From Polydactylus sextarius (lineage: Eukaryota > Chordata > Actinopteri > Polynemidae): 64,000 nt of DNA. A model generated the notes under the pieces. That model did no database searches. It was not told where the DNA came from and saw only the letters and a program-made list of their open reading frames with translations. Position numbers and translations under genes: made by a program. The stretch is taken from contig CM028912.1 in NCBI GenBank assembly GCA_016801845.1, positions 9,035,001 through 9,099,000 of the forward strand, given 5' to 3'. Below are positions 23,901 to 36,600 of the stretch, one piece after another (position 1 is the first letter of the stretch; each line of letters starts with the position of its first letter).

Positions 23901-25639
23901 TGGCTTTTCAAAGAACCACATTAGCCAGTTTAGTTCAAAGTAGCAGGGAAGGGTACAATTACAAAACTCCAGGCCTCTTTGAAGCCGCTACTTCTGTTTC
24001 TTTAAGTTTTCATATCCCACCTTTTTTTTCTTTTTCATTTCAACAGCTCTTTTATTCTGTGCTAATAGTTGTCCATAAAAAAATGTGTTAAATCTGAATA
24101 AAAGCATCCACTGAATTTTAAATATACTCTCACTCAACAGAGCGTGAAACACACCACAGCTTGGGGAGTTGACAAAGCATCATCTATTACATGCATGACC
24201 TATAATTATTGTTTGTAGCAGTATTAGTTGGCCAATCCATAAGTCCAGACCAGGGTGGTCACTAAAGTGCTGAGGCACCATGATACAAGTGTGGCTTATT
24301 AAAGCTCGTGTGTGCACTGGGAGGACCTACTTGCAGATAATACTTGTGTTTGTTGACAATGTTGTACCAAAGTGAAACTACTAGTTACAAGCTGAGAATC
24401 AACATTCAGTACTTCTTTTTTTCTTCTACTTTCACAAAGTCTGTCACAGTGAAAAAAGTAGGTCTAACTAGGTTGTTGCATCGATCTAGAAAATATAGCA
24501 TCAACATATTCTAAATTGAGCGCCTATTTTTAAAAAGATAAAAAGCCATTTTCTAACACATTGCATCCAGTGTCACCACATGTATCTTAAAAACTTGCCA
24601 TTTGTTGTTTGTTTTTCTTTGCTCTACAAAGAGTCATGTCAGGCCTTGGGAACTTGTCAGATATTCAGTTTGTAGTCACTTTAGAAAGGCTGAGCGCAGA
24701 GTCTCTGGGGAATCACTCCAGTCTCTCCATCTCCCCCACCCCATGTCACCAGTCAGGAACAAAGCCGCCATAGTCAATTCTCCTAATTTCACTGCAGCCT
24801 GTCGAAATCCTGTTCTCCTTTTCTCCTTCTCTTCAACAAGTACTTTATGCTGGGATCAGTCAGGTCTGAGTCGCCCACAAAAACCTGAGGCTCTCGCTTC
24901 ATCGTCTTTCAGCACCGAGTTTGACACTCCCCAACTCCCTGCCATTCAGACGCCTGCACCATGCAATTTGTTTCCATTTGTCAAACAGCAGTATCCATCA
25001 CAAAAGAAAATGCTGGCACAACAGAAAGTTTGGAGAAAAAAAAAAAACATTGTTTCCTCAACCAAAAAAAAAAAAAAAAAAAAAAAGGGAAAAGAAAAAA
25101 ATATAGCCCTGTGCCTACTTATTTACTGGCCCCTAACAAAACAACCTTTAACAATTTACACCACTTTCACTTGTCATAGATACTTGTTACATTGTTCTTC
25201 TGTCAACTGACAATAAAACATCTTTAACTGAATAGAGCATGTATCACGTCCTCAAATCAGCACCAATGTATCACTTTTCTCTTAAAGTGTGGCTGCTCCA
25301 GCTTGAATTCATCATTTCATTCACGGCTCCCACATTGTGCTGACTCTTATTTTGTGTTTTTTTATTATTATTATTTCTTTGGGATTAAACTTCATTGTGT
25401 GGACAGTCAGGTTTTCAGACATTTATTTATTAAAAGCTATATCAGCACTATGTTAACTGCATTGCTATTTACACACCTATTCAGATATGTCTTAAAATGG
25501 CAGTATTATGGGCAATGTAGGAAGGTATCTGGTTAATAATACTTATTGTGTAAACTTTGTTGTCACCATTCTTGTGTTGGCTGTTATCGAGGCAAGAGCA
25601 GAGAGGATATATGCTGACTCTGATGTAGATAGTGCCACG
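20961..25639. other. Intergenic, nothing firmly recognised
   Basis: Unique sequence with a poly-A stretch at 25,063-25,086. A plus-strand frame of 202 codons (24602-25210) passes through that A-run as polylysine and has no recognisable domain, so I do not call it a gene. Confidence 0.4.
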
Positions 25640-26380
25640 AGTATTCCTATTGTGGCAGCTGCCGTGTGGTGCAGTCCCTGATAGGGTTTCGGATGCTGTC
25701 AATGCTGTGTCAGGTGCATTAGCACCTCAGAGACCCATGATGCTCCAGCTGCTATGTGCCTGTGTCTCCCCGGGCCCTGGCCGCCAGCCTGACACCCGAC
25801 ACAAAGTAATCACAGATCACAGCGTTTAATCACTGAAACAAGCACTCCAGAGGACCCCACTGTCAATATCCCAGTCTCTCATTATCTGTTTGGATTGCAC
25901 ATCCACTCTGTCAGATAAACAGAGTGGAAAATTAAGATTAAAAATATGGTAATTTCATTTCAGGCAGCAGGCTCCTCTCACTGGCCCATTATGCTATTGA
26001 TTACCTCTGAATTCAATTTCTCTTTTCAATGTAAACTTTAATCTATTCGCAAGCCAACAATTCAACCCCCGAGGGGCTATTTGAGAGTAAGTAACCATTT
26101 AATATGACGCTGGCTGAAGATTCACTGGCTTTAATGAATTGTGTAAATCACTCAGCTTTTAAAGGAACTGATGTCCCGTAGTTCACGACCCAAATCTGAG
26201 TCTGGTTAAATACTGCCTTTTATACCAAGCTAAGTGTTTACTGACAGCCATCTCTGAATGCGTAATCACCTGCTCTGCTCTTGTCCGTACGAAGGCAAAT
26301 TAAACGGCTCTTTTCTAATTGAGCTGGTGATGATAAAAACAACATTGTAATTAGGATTTAATTGTCATATCACACCACCG
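25640..26380. promoter_or_regulatory. Strong candidate conserved non-coding element
   Basis: About 740 repeat-free bases with AAAGTAATCACAGATCAC, GCGTTTAATCACTG, TTGATTACC, TTTAATGAATTG and TCTAATTGAGC motifs. It includes the exact inverted repeat TCCACTCTGT / ACAGAGTGGA (25902-25928). This is the block nearest the abcc4 3' end, so it could serve either gene; sox21 is the likelier target given its developmental role. Inference. Confidence 0.42.
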
Positions 26381-27226
26381 ATGTGTTAAAATAACAGAGT
26401 AAATAGCCGCGCCACTTAACCGCCGTGAAACGAAATTTAAAAAATCACTTGACTCAACACGATAATCACCGGGTTGTTCTCTCAACCACTTACCAATTTG
26501 TAGCACTGCGGTCAAGACCAGTTGTAATCACTGACCTGAGGCAAACACACCATTCAGACAACTGAATATAGGATGAGCAACAGTGGGAGGAAATGGTCAG
26601 TGAGTCAGTGAAATAGAAGACAACAAGGTTTGAAAAGTAAAATGAAGACAGAGCTGAAATGTTAGAAATACTGTTTTATTATAAGTGATTTGAATTCAAT
26701 CTACTTTAACTATAAGTGATCTTTTGTATCTTTTCATTTATGACAAAACAATTGACTTGAATATAACATTTAAAGAAATAAAATTAGTATTAAAACATAC
26801 ACACATCATAGAAAACATTGTAAATACATTCAAAGCTATAAACAGTCTAAATATTATTTCCAACATGAAAACTGTTACTTTTTCAAAGTGTAGTAAAGAG
26901 AGAAACATATCGAGTTTGCAAACTTTAATCATCCTACCTATAATTCTTGGTGTTACTTAGTATCATTGTCATTAAATGACATTTTCTATATTCAATCTTT
27001 CTGTTCTTTGCTGACACGAGCTGAGGTAGATGTAAAACCACTATGGTCAAAGTGCAGGAGGAGTATTCAATAAAAACAGTGCAATTACGAAGAATCGATA
27101 GTCTGATTAAGGCACAATAATTACTGAAGACATTGGTGTCTCAGTTTCTCCCTGTCTTGTCAAGCAGAAGACCTTAGTCCTGCAAAACAATGTCGGCTTT
27201 AAAGGAATTATTTAAGCCACCAATAA
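26381..27226. other. abcc4 downstream flank, AT-rich, no gene seen
   Basis: Beyond the likely abcc4 poly(A) site. The part at 26.65-27.0 kb is strongly AT-rich. A further TTTATT (minus AATAAA) occurs near 26,673 and could serve a longer 3' UTR. Confidence 0.4.
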
Positions 27227-27232
27227 TTTATT
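27227..27232 (-). terminator. Candidate abcc4 polyadenylation signal AATAAA
   Basis: This is the first AATAAA found on the minus strand after the abcc4 stop codon, giving a 3' UTR of roughly 350 bases. It was not checked against transcripts. Confidence 0.4.
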
Positions 27233-27560
27233 GCACCAGGATAAACACACCCAGTATCTGCACTCTTTTTCTGCACCAGTGCAGGATTGAAACTACCCAA
27301 GAGGCCAGAACACACATACATAAACATAGCAGGGTGTGATCAATAAACAGCCATGCAATATGCTGTCAATAAAAGGCACAGCCTGCTTCAGATACTTGCC
27401 TCTTTTTTCTGTTCCAGACCAAAGGACTATGACAATCAAATGCAGCACATACTACCACTATGTCTGCTGGAAGTCTAAACACACAATGCACATGAAAGGA
27501 GCTACATATATCTCGTAAAGGATTTGGTCAGTGATGGCCAGAGCGGCTCTCTCCAAATTG

Positions 27561-27638
27561 TCAAAGGGATGTCTCAAAGATGACACAGATGTCCTTGGCA
27601 CAGCGCACGTCTCTCACTCGCTTTTTGTTCATGTAAAC
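27561..27638 (-). CDS. abcc4: abcc4 exon 31 (terminal), residues 1297-1321 and stop
   Basis: Encodes VYMNKKRVRDVRCAKD and ends IFETSL-stop. It is shorter than the human last exon but keeps the IFET-x-L ending, a class I PDZ ligand. Acceptor TTCCAG|GT. Confidence 0.92.
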   Translation of the reverse strand, partial: VYMNKKRVRDVRCAKDICVIFETSL

Positions 27639-30600
27639 CTGGAAGTGTATCAGGGAAGTAGTGTCACAGAAAACACACACAGTCCAATCTATGCTACGAT
27701 CTGTTAAAGCGTATTTCATGACAGATCCAGTCAGAGCTGGATGAAGGGATTTGTCACTCGTTGAAGCATGCAAAAGTGGCTTATTTAGCCCCATGAACGA
27801 CTGTGAAATTCGAGGGAGAACGTATTTGTGATAATCACTGAAATTATTTGTTTTCACTTGAGTTAATTTTCTACAACAGTGACTTGTAACTTGAGCTGCG
27901 GGATTGTATTTGAAAAACTTGTCTTGTCTTGGAAGATATCAGTGTTTGCTTAAAGTGTCTACATAAACGCTTGATTTATTTCTACGACGAGGCTCTGGAA
28001 ATTTCAGAAAGACAGAAAGTTATGTGGAAAAAAAAAAGACAAAACATGTGAAAACAGGCTGGACATAGCTGTACAGATACACTGTCTGCTCTCAGATTCT
28101 CTTTCAACGTGGACAAAGGAGCTGGAGGTTGATATCAGATTATTGAATGTATTTAAACCTTGACTGACAACTATAGAAACTTGACACACAACATGTGGAC
28201 CATCTCAGTATTTAATAAGTGGTGCTAGACAGTTATGGATGCTGCAGTAATCTGATCTGAGGAGAGCACCCTACAATAAAGAAAGGAAAACGTAAGGGCT
28301 TGAACAATGTCACTACCAATCCGCCAGTGTGCAGGGTAAGACGATACCAAATAATACCACAGTGTGCTGAGTCTTTGAAATCAGTATTTTACTCATTTCA
28401 CTCCTCTGGCTGAGAAGATACAGTTCCGCTGATAAATTTGTGCAAGGGACAGAGAGAAAATGAAATGATGCCTACTTTTTCTTATTTCACAAAGACCTGT
28501 TTGAAGATGCAATACGGTATCTGTAGTCCCAGACAGATGCACATAAAATGGAATTGAACAATGAATAGCCGGCTCTTATCTGTTCAGTGTCTGAAGGGGA
28601 AATACATCACAAATGAATTTCACAGGGAAAAAATATGGACATTCTCTATTACAGTAATCCCCATAGAAAGTTTATCCCAAATCGCGATGAAGTTAAACCC
28701 AATATTTCAAAATAGATATAGTGGAAAGAAAGCTGCTTTTTTTTGAATCATCTCAAGAATGATCTCAAAATTACATTATGAGGAAAGAAAGATTTTACAG
28801 TGAGTTTCTCCGATAAAAATCAGAGGATGTGAATCTACAAAGGGTCAATTTCTCTCTTGAAATTAATGTTATGGAGTCGCAATGCTCCAAGTAGGCACTT
28901 TAAATTAAAATGGTAATCAAGTGTCTTTGCATTGTCAGGGCTACGCACTTCTACTGTTGCCTAACTGTATTATTTTGGAGGTGAGCAATGAAGTCTGGAG
29001 TTTAAGGGAGAGTCTGGAATTAGTGTGCCACGACTGGACTCTATTTAGTGACAGCCCCGTCCTGGGACAAAGGTGGGTGTGGTTACCTGTTTGGCTGTGT
29101 GCAGCATTGAGGCAGCCTCAGCTCTGCCTGTCTGTTGGACCATCTGGTAAAAAAGCCCATCCTGGTTCTGGAGCAGCACATATGGCTCGTCATATTCTCG
29201 GATCCTGCCAGCATCTAGAACCTGCAATCACACACACAATGCTGGGCGTGTGAGCATGTGTGTGCGTGTGTGTGTGAGAGAGAGAATGTGACACCGCCTG
29301 TATACTTTACTTTAGAGAAAACAGACAATTCAGCTGTTTCACTGCTGAGTGATGCATGCAGACAGCACAAGATGAATGGGGGGGAACAGTAGGTCTTTGC
29401 GCCTCTGAACCATCCATTTTACGTGACTCATGCAACAGCAAACACAAGCAAGCGCCTCTTTCTGCACGACGAGGCCACGGACAATGAGGGTAACCTGTTA
29501 GCAGTGTGAAAGTCTACTACGCTGACTCTGACAGACTGGAGATCAGTGATTTAGCCGTGTATTTATCCTGGCATTTCAGCAGCTCAGGGGTGGTCCTCAG
29601 TCAAATCCAACAATCACACCTTTAAGACACTCCAGAAAATTACCATCATTTCTGTATCATAACATACTATGTAAACCACACAAAGAATAGTGCCAATCCA
29701 AGCACTTTGGAAAAGACTACAATTATAACACAGACAAATTTTAACAAGCTCAATCCCCTTACAGCAGTAATGAGCAGTTTGTTATCACTAAAGCGCAGTT
29801 TCAGGGAGCGTTAAGTATGAAAGGGAGACTTCAGCAGCTGCAGTCATAATCGACAGTTTAGGAGCAGGATACTAGGAGATAACATTTGTGTCTTGGAAAA
29901 CATTCTGTGTCCAAATATGGCACAGCTTAAGATTTGGACAAGGCAATTCAGGTGTGTCCCATTTTTGTTCTCCCGGCGTGTGTGACAATCTGGGGGCATT
30001 TAACACAAGTGCAGGTGCGAAACAGACCCCGCTGTGTGATATCTGACTTTTCTCAGCAACGCGCTCAGTGACCGAGCGGCCACCAGGTCGTGCCCTGTCC
30101 TCCATAGACGCTTAACAAATGCTGCCACAAATGGCACTAATTGGCACCTCTGCAGGCAGTAGCAGGAAAGGGCCAAAGATCAAGTGCTATGGGCGAAGAT
30201 TCAATGAGAAGCAGTGCTGTGAGGGAGAAATCAGGCCAGCTGTTGCAAAATAAAGCAAGTGAATTAAAAGTCTGTAAACACTTTGTAGTAAGCCACTGAA
30301 AAAAGAGGTGTTTATACGCTCAGATTCTCAGGTGTGTTTACTATACACGAAGCACAATAGAGGCTCAGTTTGTTTTGGTTTGGTTTCTTAAAGTTCCTGG
30401 AAGTACATAACAAAATATCAGGGAGTAGTTAAGGGGATAGGTTTTTTTTCATTATGTTATTTGATTAAAAACATTTCTAATAACTGAATACCAAAGGACA
30501 GCATTCTCATTTTAAAGTGCTGACTGAAGAGCAGGGCAGTGGAAATTTCCTTACTTACCAGTATTCTGTCACAGTCAATGATAGTGTTGAGCCTGTGAGC

Positions 30601-33600
30601 AATGGTGAGGACCGTACACTCTTGAAACTTGTCCCGGATAGTCTGCTGGATGAGGCTGTCAGTTCTAAAGGAGAAGGGAACACAACACCTCAGCACAAAA
30701 AACCCTCTTCCTATAGACCCTAGGGCAGGGATTTTACTCAACACAGAACAATGGCTCATCAGCAGTGAGGTATGTACAGTAGCAGGCATACAAAATAAAG
30801 GACGTGGCAGGTCTGAAGGCTTACAAAGACAGATCCCTCTTGTTTTGACTTATGATTGTGAGTAATATGACCTTTTTCATATAACAATTTCTTATTCAAG
30901 TCCACTTTGATAACCATGTTTTATCTTTTCAAAAGTCACACAGTGTAATATGGGTGTTACAGTTACATTTATCAGTTATTTATATGGATGTTCTTATAAA
31001 TGACTGATACGATGGGCATTGATAAGATGTGATGGATCTGGTCTAAAAATCTAATCACACCTTAAGTTTCAAAGTGTTGTTTTAAGAACAATTTCTGTAT
31101 AATAAAATGATCATTTATTTTATCTTATATACTTATTGATATAAAGTGTTTTTCTTGTCCCCTGACCTTGGGTCCACATTGGCTGTGGCCTCATCAATAA
31201 TGAGGATGCGGTTTTTGCGCAGGATGGCCCTCGCCAAACACACGAGCTGCCGCTGGCCAACACTGAAGTTCGAGCCGGACTCAGTTAGCACCGTCTCCAG
31301 TTTATTGGGCAGTTCTTCGACAACGGCCTTCATCTGCACCTGTGGAGAGAGAGAGCAGAGCCCCAACCCTTCATTACTCCTGCATAAAGGCTTCCTGTGG
31401 GGATGTCTTTAAAGAGCCATCCAAACACACCCATTAACCGCCTGGCACAATGCAGGGCCAGGTCCACTGATGACCTTGGCCAGTGCTCTCTTGTGGCCAG
31501 CCTCTAGCTTTAATCCAGGCCACCAAACCCATTCAGAGGCAGGACCAGGAGCTGAAGCCCTTCACTGTGGGGGGAGCCTTCATCCTGGTTGGCCTGACTG
31601 CCCAAACATATCTCCCCCAGCACTTTCAATGGTTCCCAGTTACAAGCCGCACATTGAGCTGGGCCCCATGGCCCTAATGGGATTTCCCCCCATGACTTGT
31701 GGCGAGCAGGGAGGCTGAATGGCAGCATTGTACAGGGGGACAGAGGGATCCCCCCTGGGCTGGCGAGGGGGAATCATTCAGAGCCACGCTGGAGTACCTC
31801 TTGGAGTGCATTCCACAGGTCCTCATCTGTGTGCTGCCTGAAAGGGTCCAGATTCTTCCTCATGGTGCCTGTGAAGAGAACTGGGTCCTGTGGATAAATG
31901 GATATAGAAAGAGAAGGCCGTGGCCAGTTAAGATAATGACAAGGGGGAAGATGTATGAAAGGGTTAAGACAGGCTTTATAGAGCGCCGCTAGGCAATGTG
32001 TGAGGGGAAGATGCTCACAAAGGACTTGCTACACTCAGGAGCTCTATTCAACGCTCTAAGCAACTATTCTTCAATAAGTTGATCTTTTTACTTGGAAAAC
32101 CAGAACTTGTGCACCGGTGTTGGTGGAGAAAGGCTGTGTGACGTTGTCTGAATATATGACACAAAACATGCTATCGTGCCATCTAGTCACTGTTACAATA
32201 CAGCATATGCCATCCGGCAGCTGTATTACCAATAACAACCTCAAAATGTCTGCCGAAAGGCATCTGTCAATTGGGGTGACCACATTAGTTGACTATCCTC
32301 ATGAAAGGCCAGTCTCAGATCTCAGACAGCTGGGATCTCTAAGATATGTATTTATGGTGAGCCACACACCTGTATCAAGGTTCAGCCGCACAGCCATCTT
32401 TAAGCGAGTGAATAAAGCTCTTTATTACAGTGCAGAGGAGCCTGCGAGTTCACAGGCACTGTTCCAACACACCACTCTGTTGTGGTAAACCTGATAAACA
32501 GGAGAGAACCGGCATCTCCTTGTGTCAGGTCAGATATTTATTCATAAATCATGTTCCAATGTTCAAGTGATTTACTGAATGCTTACCAGGAACACTCTCA
32601 TATTCCTCACAAAGAAACCATCCTGCTTCTCAATGTACAGAGCTGCAGCAGATAAGCTTTTCATGAAGTGTCATTTTCACATTGTTTTATCAGTGAACAA
32701 ATACAACTAGACTTACCTTTGAAACAGTACACAGGATTTATGACACTTAAATGGTTGTAACAACCGTTTGAAAAAACTTTAATGAGATGTGACAAGGTAC
32801 TGTATGTCACAGTAACAGAGGTAACGCAGAGCAACAAGCAACTTTCCATAACAAAAACTGATAGGCTTTCATTGTATCCTCCTCACAGTGAAGGCAATGT
32901 GATAACTCAAGCTTACTCAAGATATAAATCTGACCTCAAATCAAGATAGGAAATGTTCACCTGGCAACTGTGAGATTAGACCAGGAGTAAAAGTAAAGCA
33001 CACAATGGGTCTAAAAGGCTCAGTGTCCTGCATTAAGATTACAGCACAACTGGTGCGAGTGTGACTCACTATCCACGCCTTCATCTCCGCTCTGGCACAG
33101 GTCACCTTAAAGCCAGTGCTGCCACAGCAACACGGTGAAAAAGTGCAAAGATTCATTCATGTGTATGAGCACACAAATTTGTATCGCCCGCGCGTACAGT
33201 ACACACGTCTAAAATACAAAATCGTGTCTTAAACCTTCGTGCCGGTCAGAGGACTCAGGACTAACTGCTCAATTTCCACCCAGAAAAAAAGAGAGAGAAT
33301 ACAGCTTTCACTTCTTCATCCCTGCTACCTGTGTCTCAGAAAATGTTCCACCTCTTTACTTCCAATGAGCTTTTCCCTCTGTCACCAGAATACTGCCTTG
33401 TCATTAAGCCAGCTGAAGTCCCAATTCAAACTAGTTCTGGGACACACTTTAATTGAGGATTCAGTGTTGGGTCGGAAAAAACTGCTTTCAAGCACAGCTT
33501 TCCATAGACCGATTATGTGCTCCACCAATTCTAAACCCTCTGTCTGCTACAGAATTCATTTTTAGTAAGTCATTCCTGAGAATTCAATAGAAAATGAAAT

Positions 33601-36600
33601 GGATCCTTCTTTAATGCCATATGCTAATAAAAGCTTATCATAATCAAATCTGTGTGCTGCAAATAATGAAACTCCTCTCCGGCAATGTATAGTATACATA
33701 TCACTCTCAAAATTCTACATGAAAAAGTAAAGCAACTGGCAATTTATATCAAGATTTTTTTCCATGTGAAAGGCTGACTGGATATCACTTTATCTCTGAC
33801 GTCTCGCAGGAGAATAAAAGGCTTTCAGATGAATTTGTATAAATGCAAGAAACTTCTCTCTGTGTAAGTTTGTTAAACTAAGAGCACAGCACAGAGAAAC
33901 TCTACTCTGTCATGAAAATGCCAATCCGGTATGTGCTACAGATGGGCGCGCAGTTAAAGTTCTGACTCGTAACCTGCCAGTTTGTGCAAGTCTCTCCCTC
34001 TAGGAGAGACAGAGAGAGTAAACAAAATCACATCAAACACACATCACATCCATCTCAAACTAGTTTGGACTAGGAAGTGAAACTTTATCTGAAGTAGTAG
34101 CAATGCCAGGAACCTATCAAATCCACGGAAAAGCATTAATGAGACTGTTTTTGGGCATCTTGGCGTCACCCTAGAAATGTTTGAGACTTGGGCTAAGTGA
34201 CGGTGTACAAGGGGACTCTGACTGTGAGGATGGGGGAGACTTCGTCTAAGCAGCTTTCCCATGTTTGGGGGGTAGAGGGCTAATCCTCTGTCAGGGATGG
34301 GGAACTGCTCTCTTCACAGTACAGGCCGTGGGAGTCTTCTCCCCTCCCTCCACTCTGCTGACACTCACCCGCGGGCTGGCATTTTCTTAATGCCGTATCA
34401 GTTTCAACAAGCGGAAATAAAGTTAAACTGTCTCAAGGCATCCGTTTGTCTCACTTTCAGAAATCCCCTGAGTGACGACTGTAATTCTCCTCACTTGTTT
34501 TAGCTTTTTAAAAGCCAAGCGTATAAAAAGGGCCAAAGCATGAAGGTTTATATTACCAGTGTTCATCTGACGTTCCTGACATTTCTCAATCATGAGAAAT
34601 AACAGAGACTCACACAAGCATTTTAAAAGGAGTAGGAAAGCAAACCTGATTGCTGTATTTATTTAATCTCTAACGAACGATCATATCTAACATTTTTCTA
34701 CCAAGACACAACAGCTGAGACCGGAGTCTTTAAAAAAAAAAAAGAGGCACCTGTGGTATTATGGACATTTTCTGGCGCAGGGTGTGCAGACCGATCGTAG
34801 ACGTCAGAAAACCGTCAATCGTTATTCTTCCCTCGGGTTCCACGAGCCGGAACAAGGCAGAGATCAGGGAGCTTTTACCAGCACCGGTGCGTCCAACGAT
34901 GCCGACCTATAGTGAAGAGACAAGACTTATTTTTAAACCTGTATAAAATCCATTCAATTCACAGAGACAAAACAAATGTGGATCTAAGTGGTCTAAGTGC
35001 TTGTTGTTGGCGTACTATAATGAAACCACTTGAATGATGTGAGGGTAAATTTGATTCTACAACACTTGAAGAGAAGAACTCACATTTTAGCCTCAGTTGA
35101 ATTAAGCACTTTCTCCCATCTACACTGTATGACTTTGTGTTTGTGATGTTTTTAATTCAAGGGAGCTATTTTAAAGTGTACTACATTTTATAAAAGTAGC
35201 TCAGCAGCTCACACACTTGCACACACCAATCTCTGTACGCTGGTATTTTATAGTGAATCTTATTATAACTGTATATCTATAACAGGTGACACAATTAAAC
35301 AGGGTGCTAACAATTTCACCCATTGTTGTGTACTTGAGTGAGTAGGAAGTCTTTGAATCAGTATGAGACCATGAAATCTCTCTGATTCAATAAAAGGACA
35401 GTGATAAAGCCAGTCTTCACTTCTTTTTGTATGTCTAGTATCAGAGTCACAGTGCTGCTACTCTGGTGAAAATACCTGTAGTTCTAGCTACTGCCTATCT
35501 CTGTAAGATCGTTGCCGGTCTGAATGACGCCATGCACAGACCTATGTTTAATGAAAAAGACCAATGCACAGAACACGGACACACCAGAGCGAACTGGTCA
35601 TGATATTTTACTCACAGAGTTTTTGCCAAAAACATGAGCACAGTCCATAACCCAGAATCTGATTCAATCTGCTGGTAGAACCCAGTGAACAGGAGTGGTG
35701 TCAACAACGGCACCACAAGGCAAATTGTCACTTGTCCCATTGAACTGAGCTGCCGATGCCACACACTGCTGCCTGCCAACATATAGGCCTGTTATATGCC
35801 ACTACACAGCCAATGGGCAACCCTTTGTTTAGAAAGGGGGATTACCAACAACATTGCTTGCATAACAAAGAAGAACAGTGCTCATAACATGCCAACACAC
35901 AGAGGGGGTGCAACAAAAACATTTTTTCCTCCCTTTTCACCCAATTAAGGTAGAGGCTAGAAGGGATCAAGGTGTACAGGGCATGGTTTTTCCTTGTTAT
36001 CTTAAAAAGTGAGCTGAAACACTTCCTCTAAAAAGGCTTCAAGAAACTCAGGTGATTAACAAATAAGGGGCAGGACAGCAGATCACTGAATGCCAAACTG
36101 ACATCTGTGTTCTGCAGAAGCTGTGGATCTGATTAAGCTGGTGTCTCTAAAGACTGAGCTACAGGCAGCCCACTAAGGTGGTGGCACAGTTAAGAAAGTT
36201 TAGATGTTCATTGTGAACAAAGATTTCCACACTGAATGTGCTTTTGAATAGATGCACTGACAGTGGGTCATCCCTTTCAGACAGAGGTCACCTCGCTCTC
36301 GTGTGAGTCACCATAGCGTTTCATTGTCTAAACGCTTGTATTCAAAACACGTACAGTGTTCGGTCTTTTATGGGGTTTTTTTTCTAACTATAAAGCACCA
36401 TACATCTTTTTTTAAATAAGTGCAACACAAGGAAATGCTGTCACCTGCAAATAAGCACTTTGCTTTAAGGGGGAGGCCCTTTATCATAACATGGAATTTC
36501 AACTGGGATAGCAACGGGTGTTTTTGTGTCACAATAAAAGCCAACGCCCCTGACCTGGCCAAGATACCAACTCTAGCTGCTCAGGCCAAAAGGTGCCCAA

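Noticed and set aside
24602..25210. 202-codon plus-strand frame
   Set aside because: It passes through a poly-A run as polylysine, shows no domain or homology I recognise, and overlaps other chance frames.
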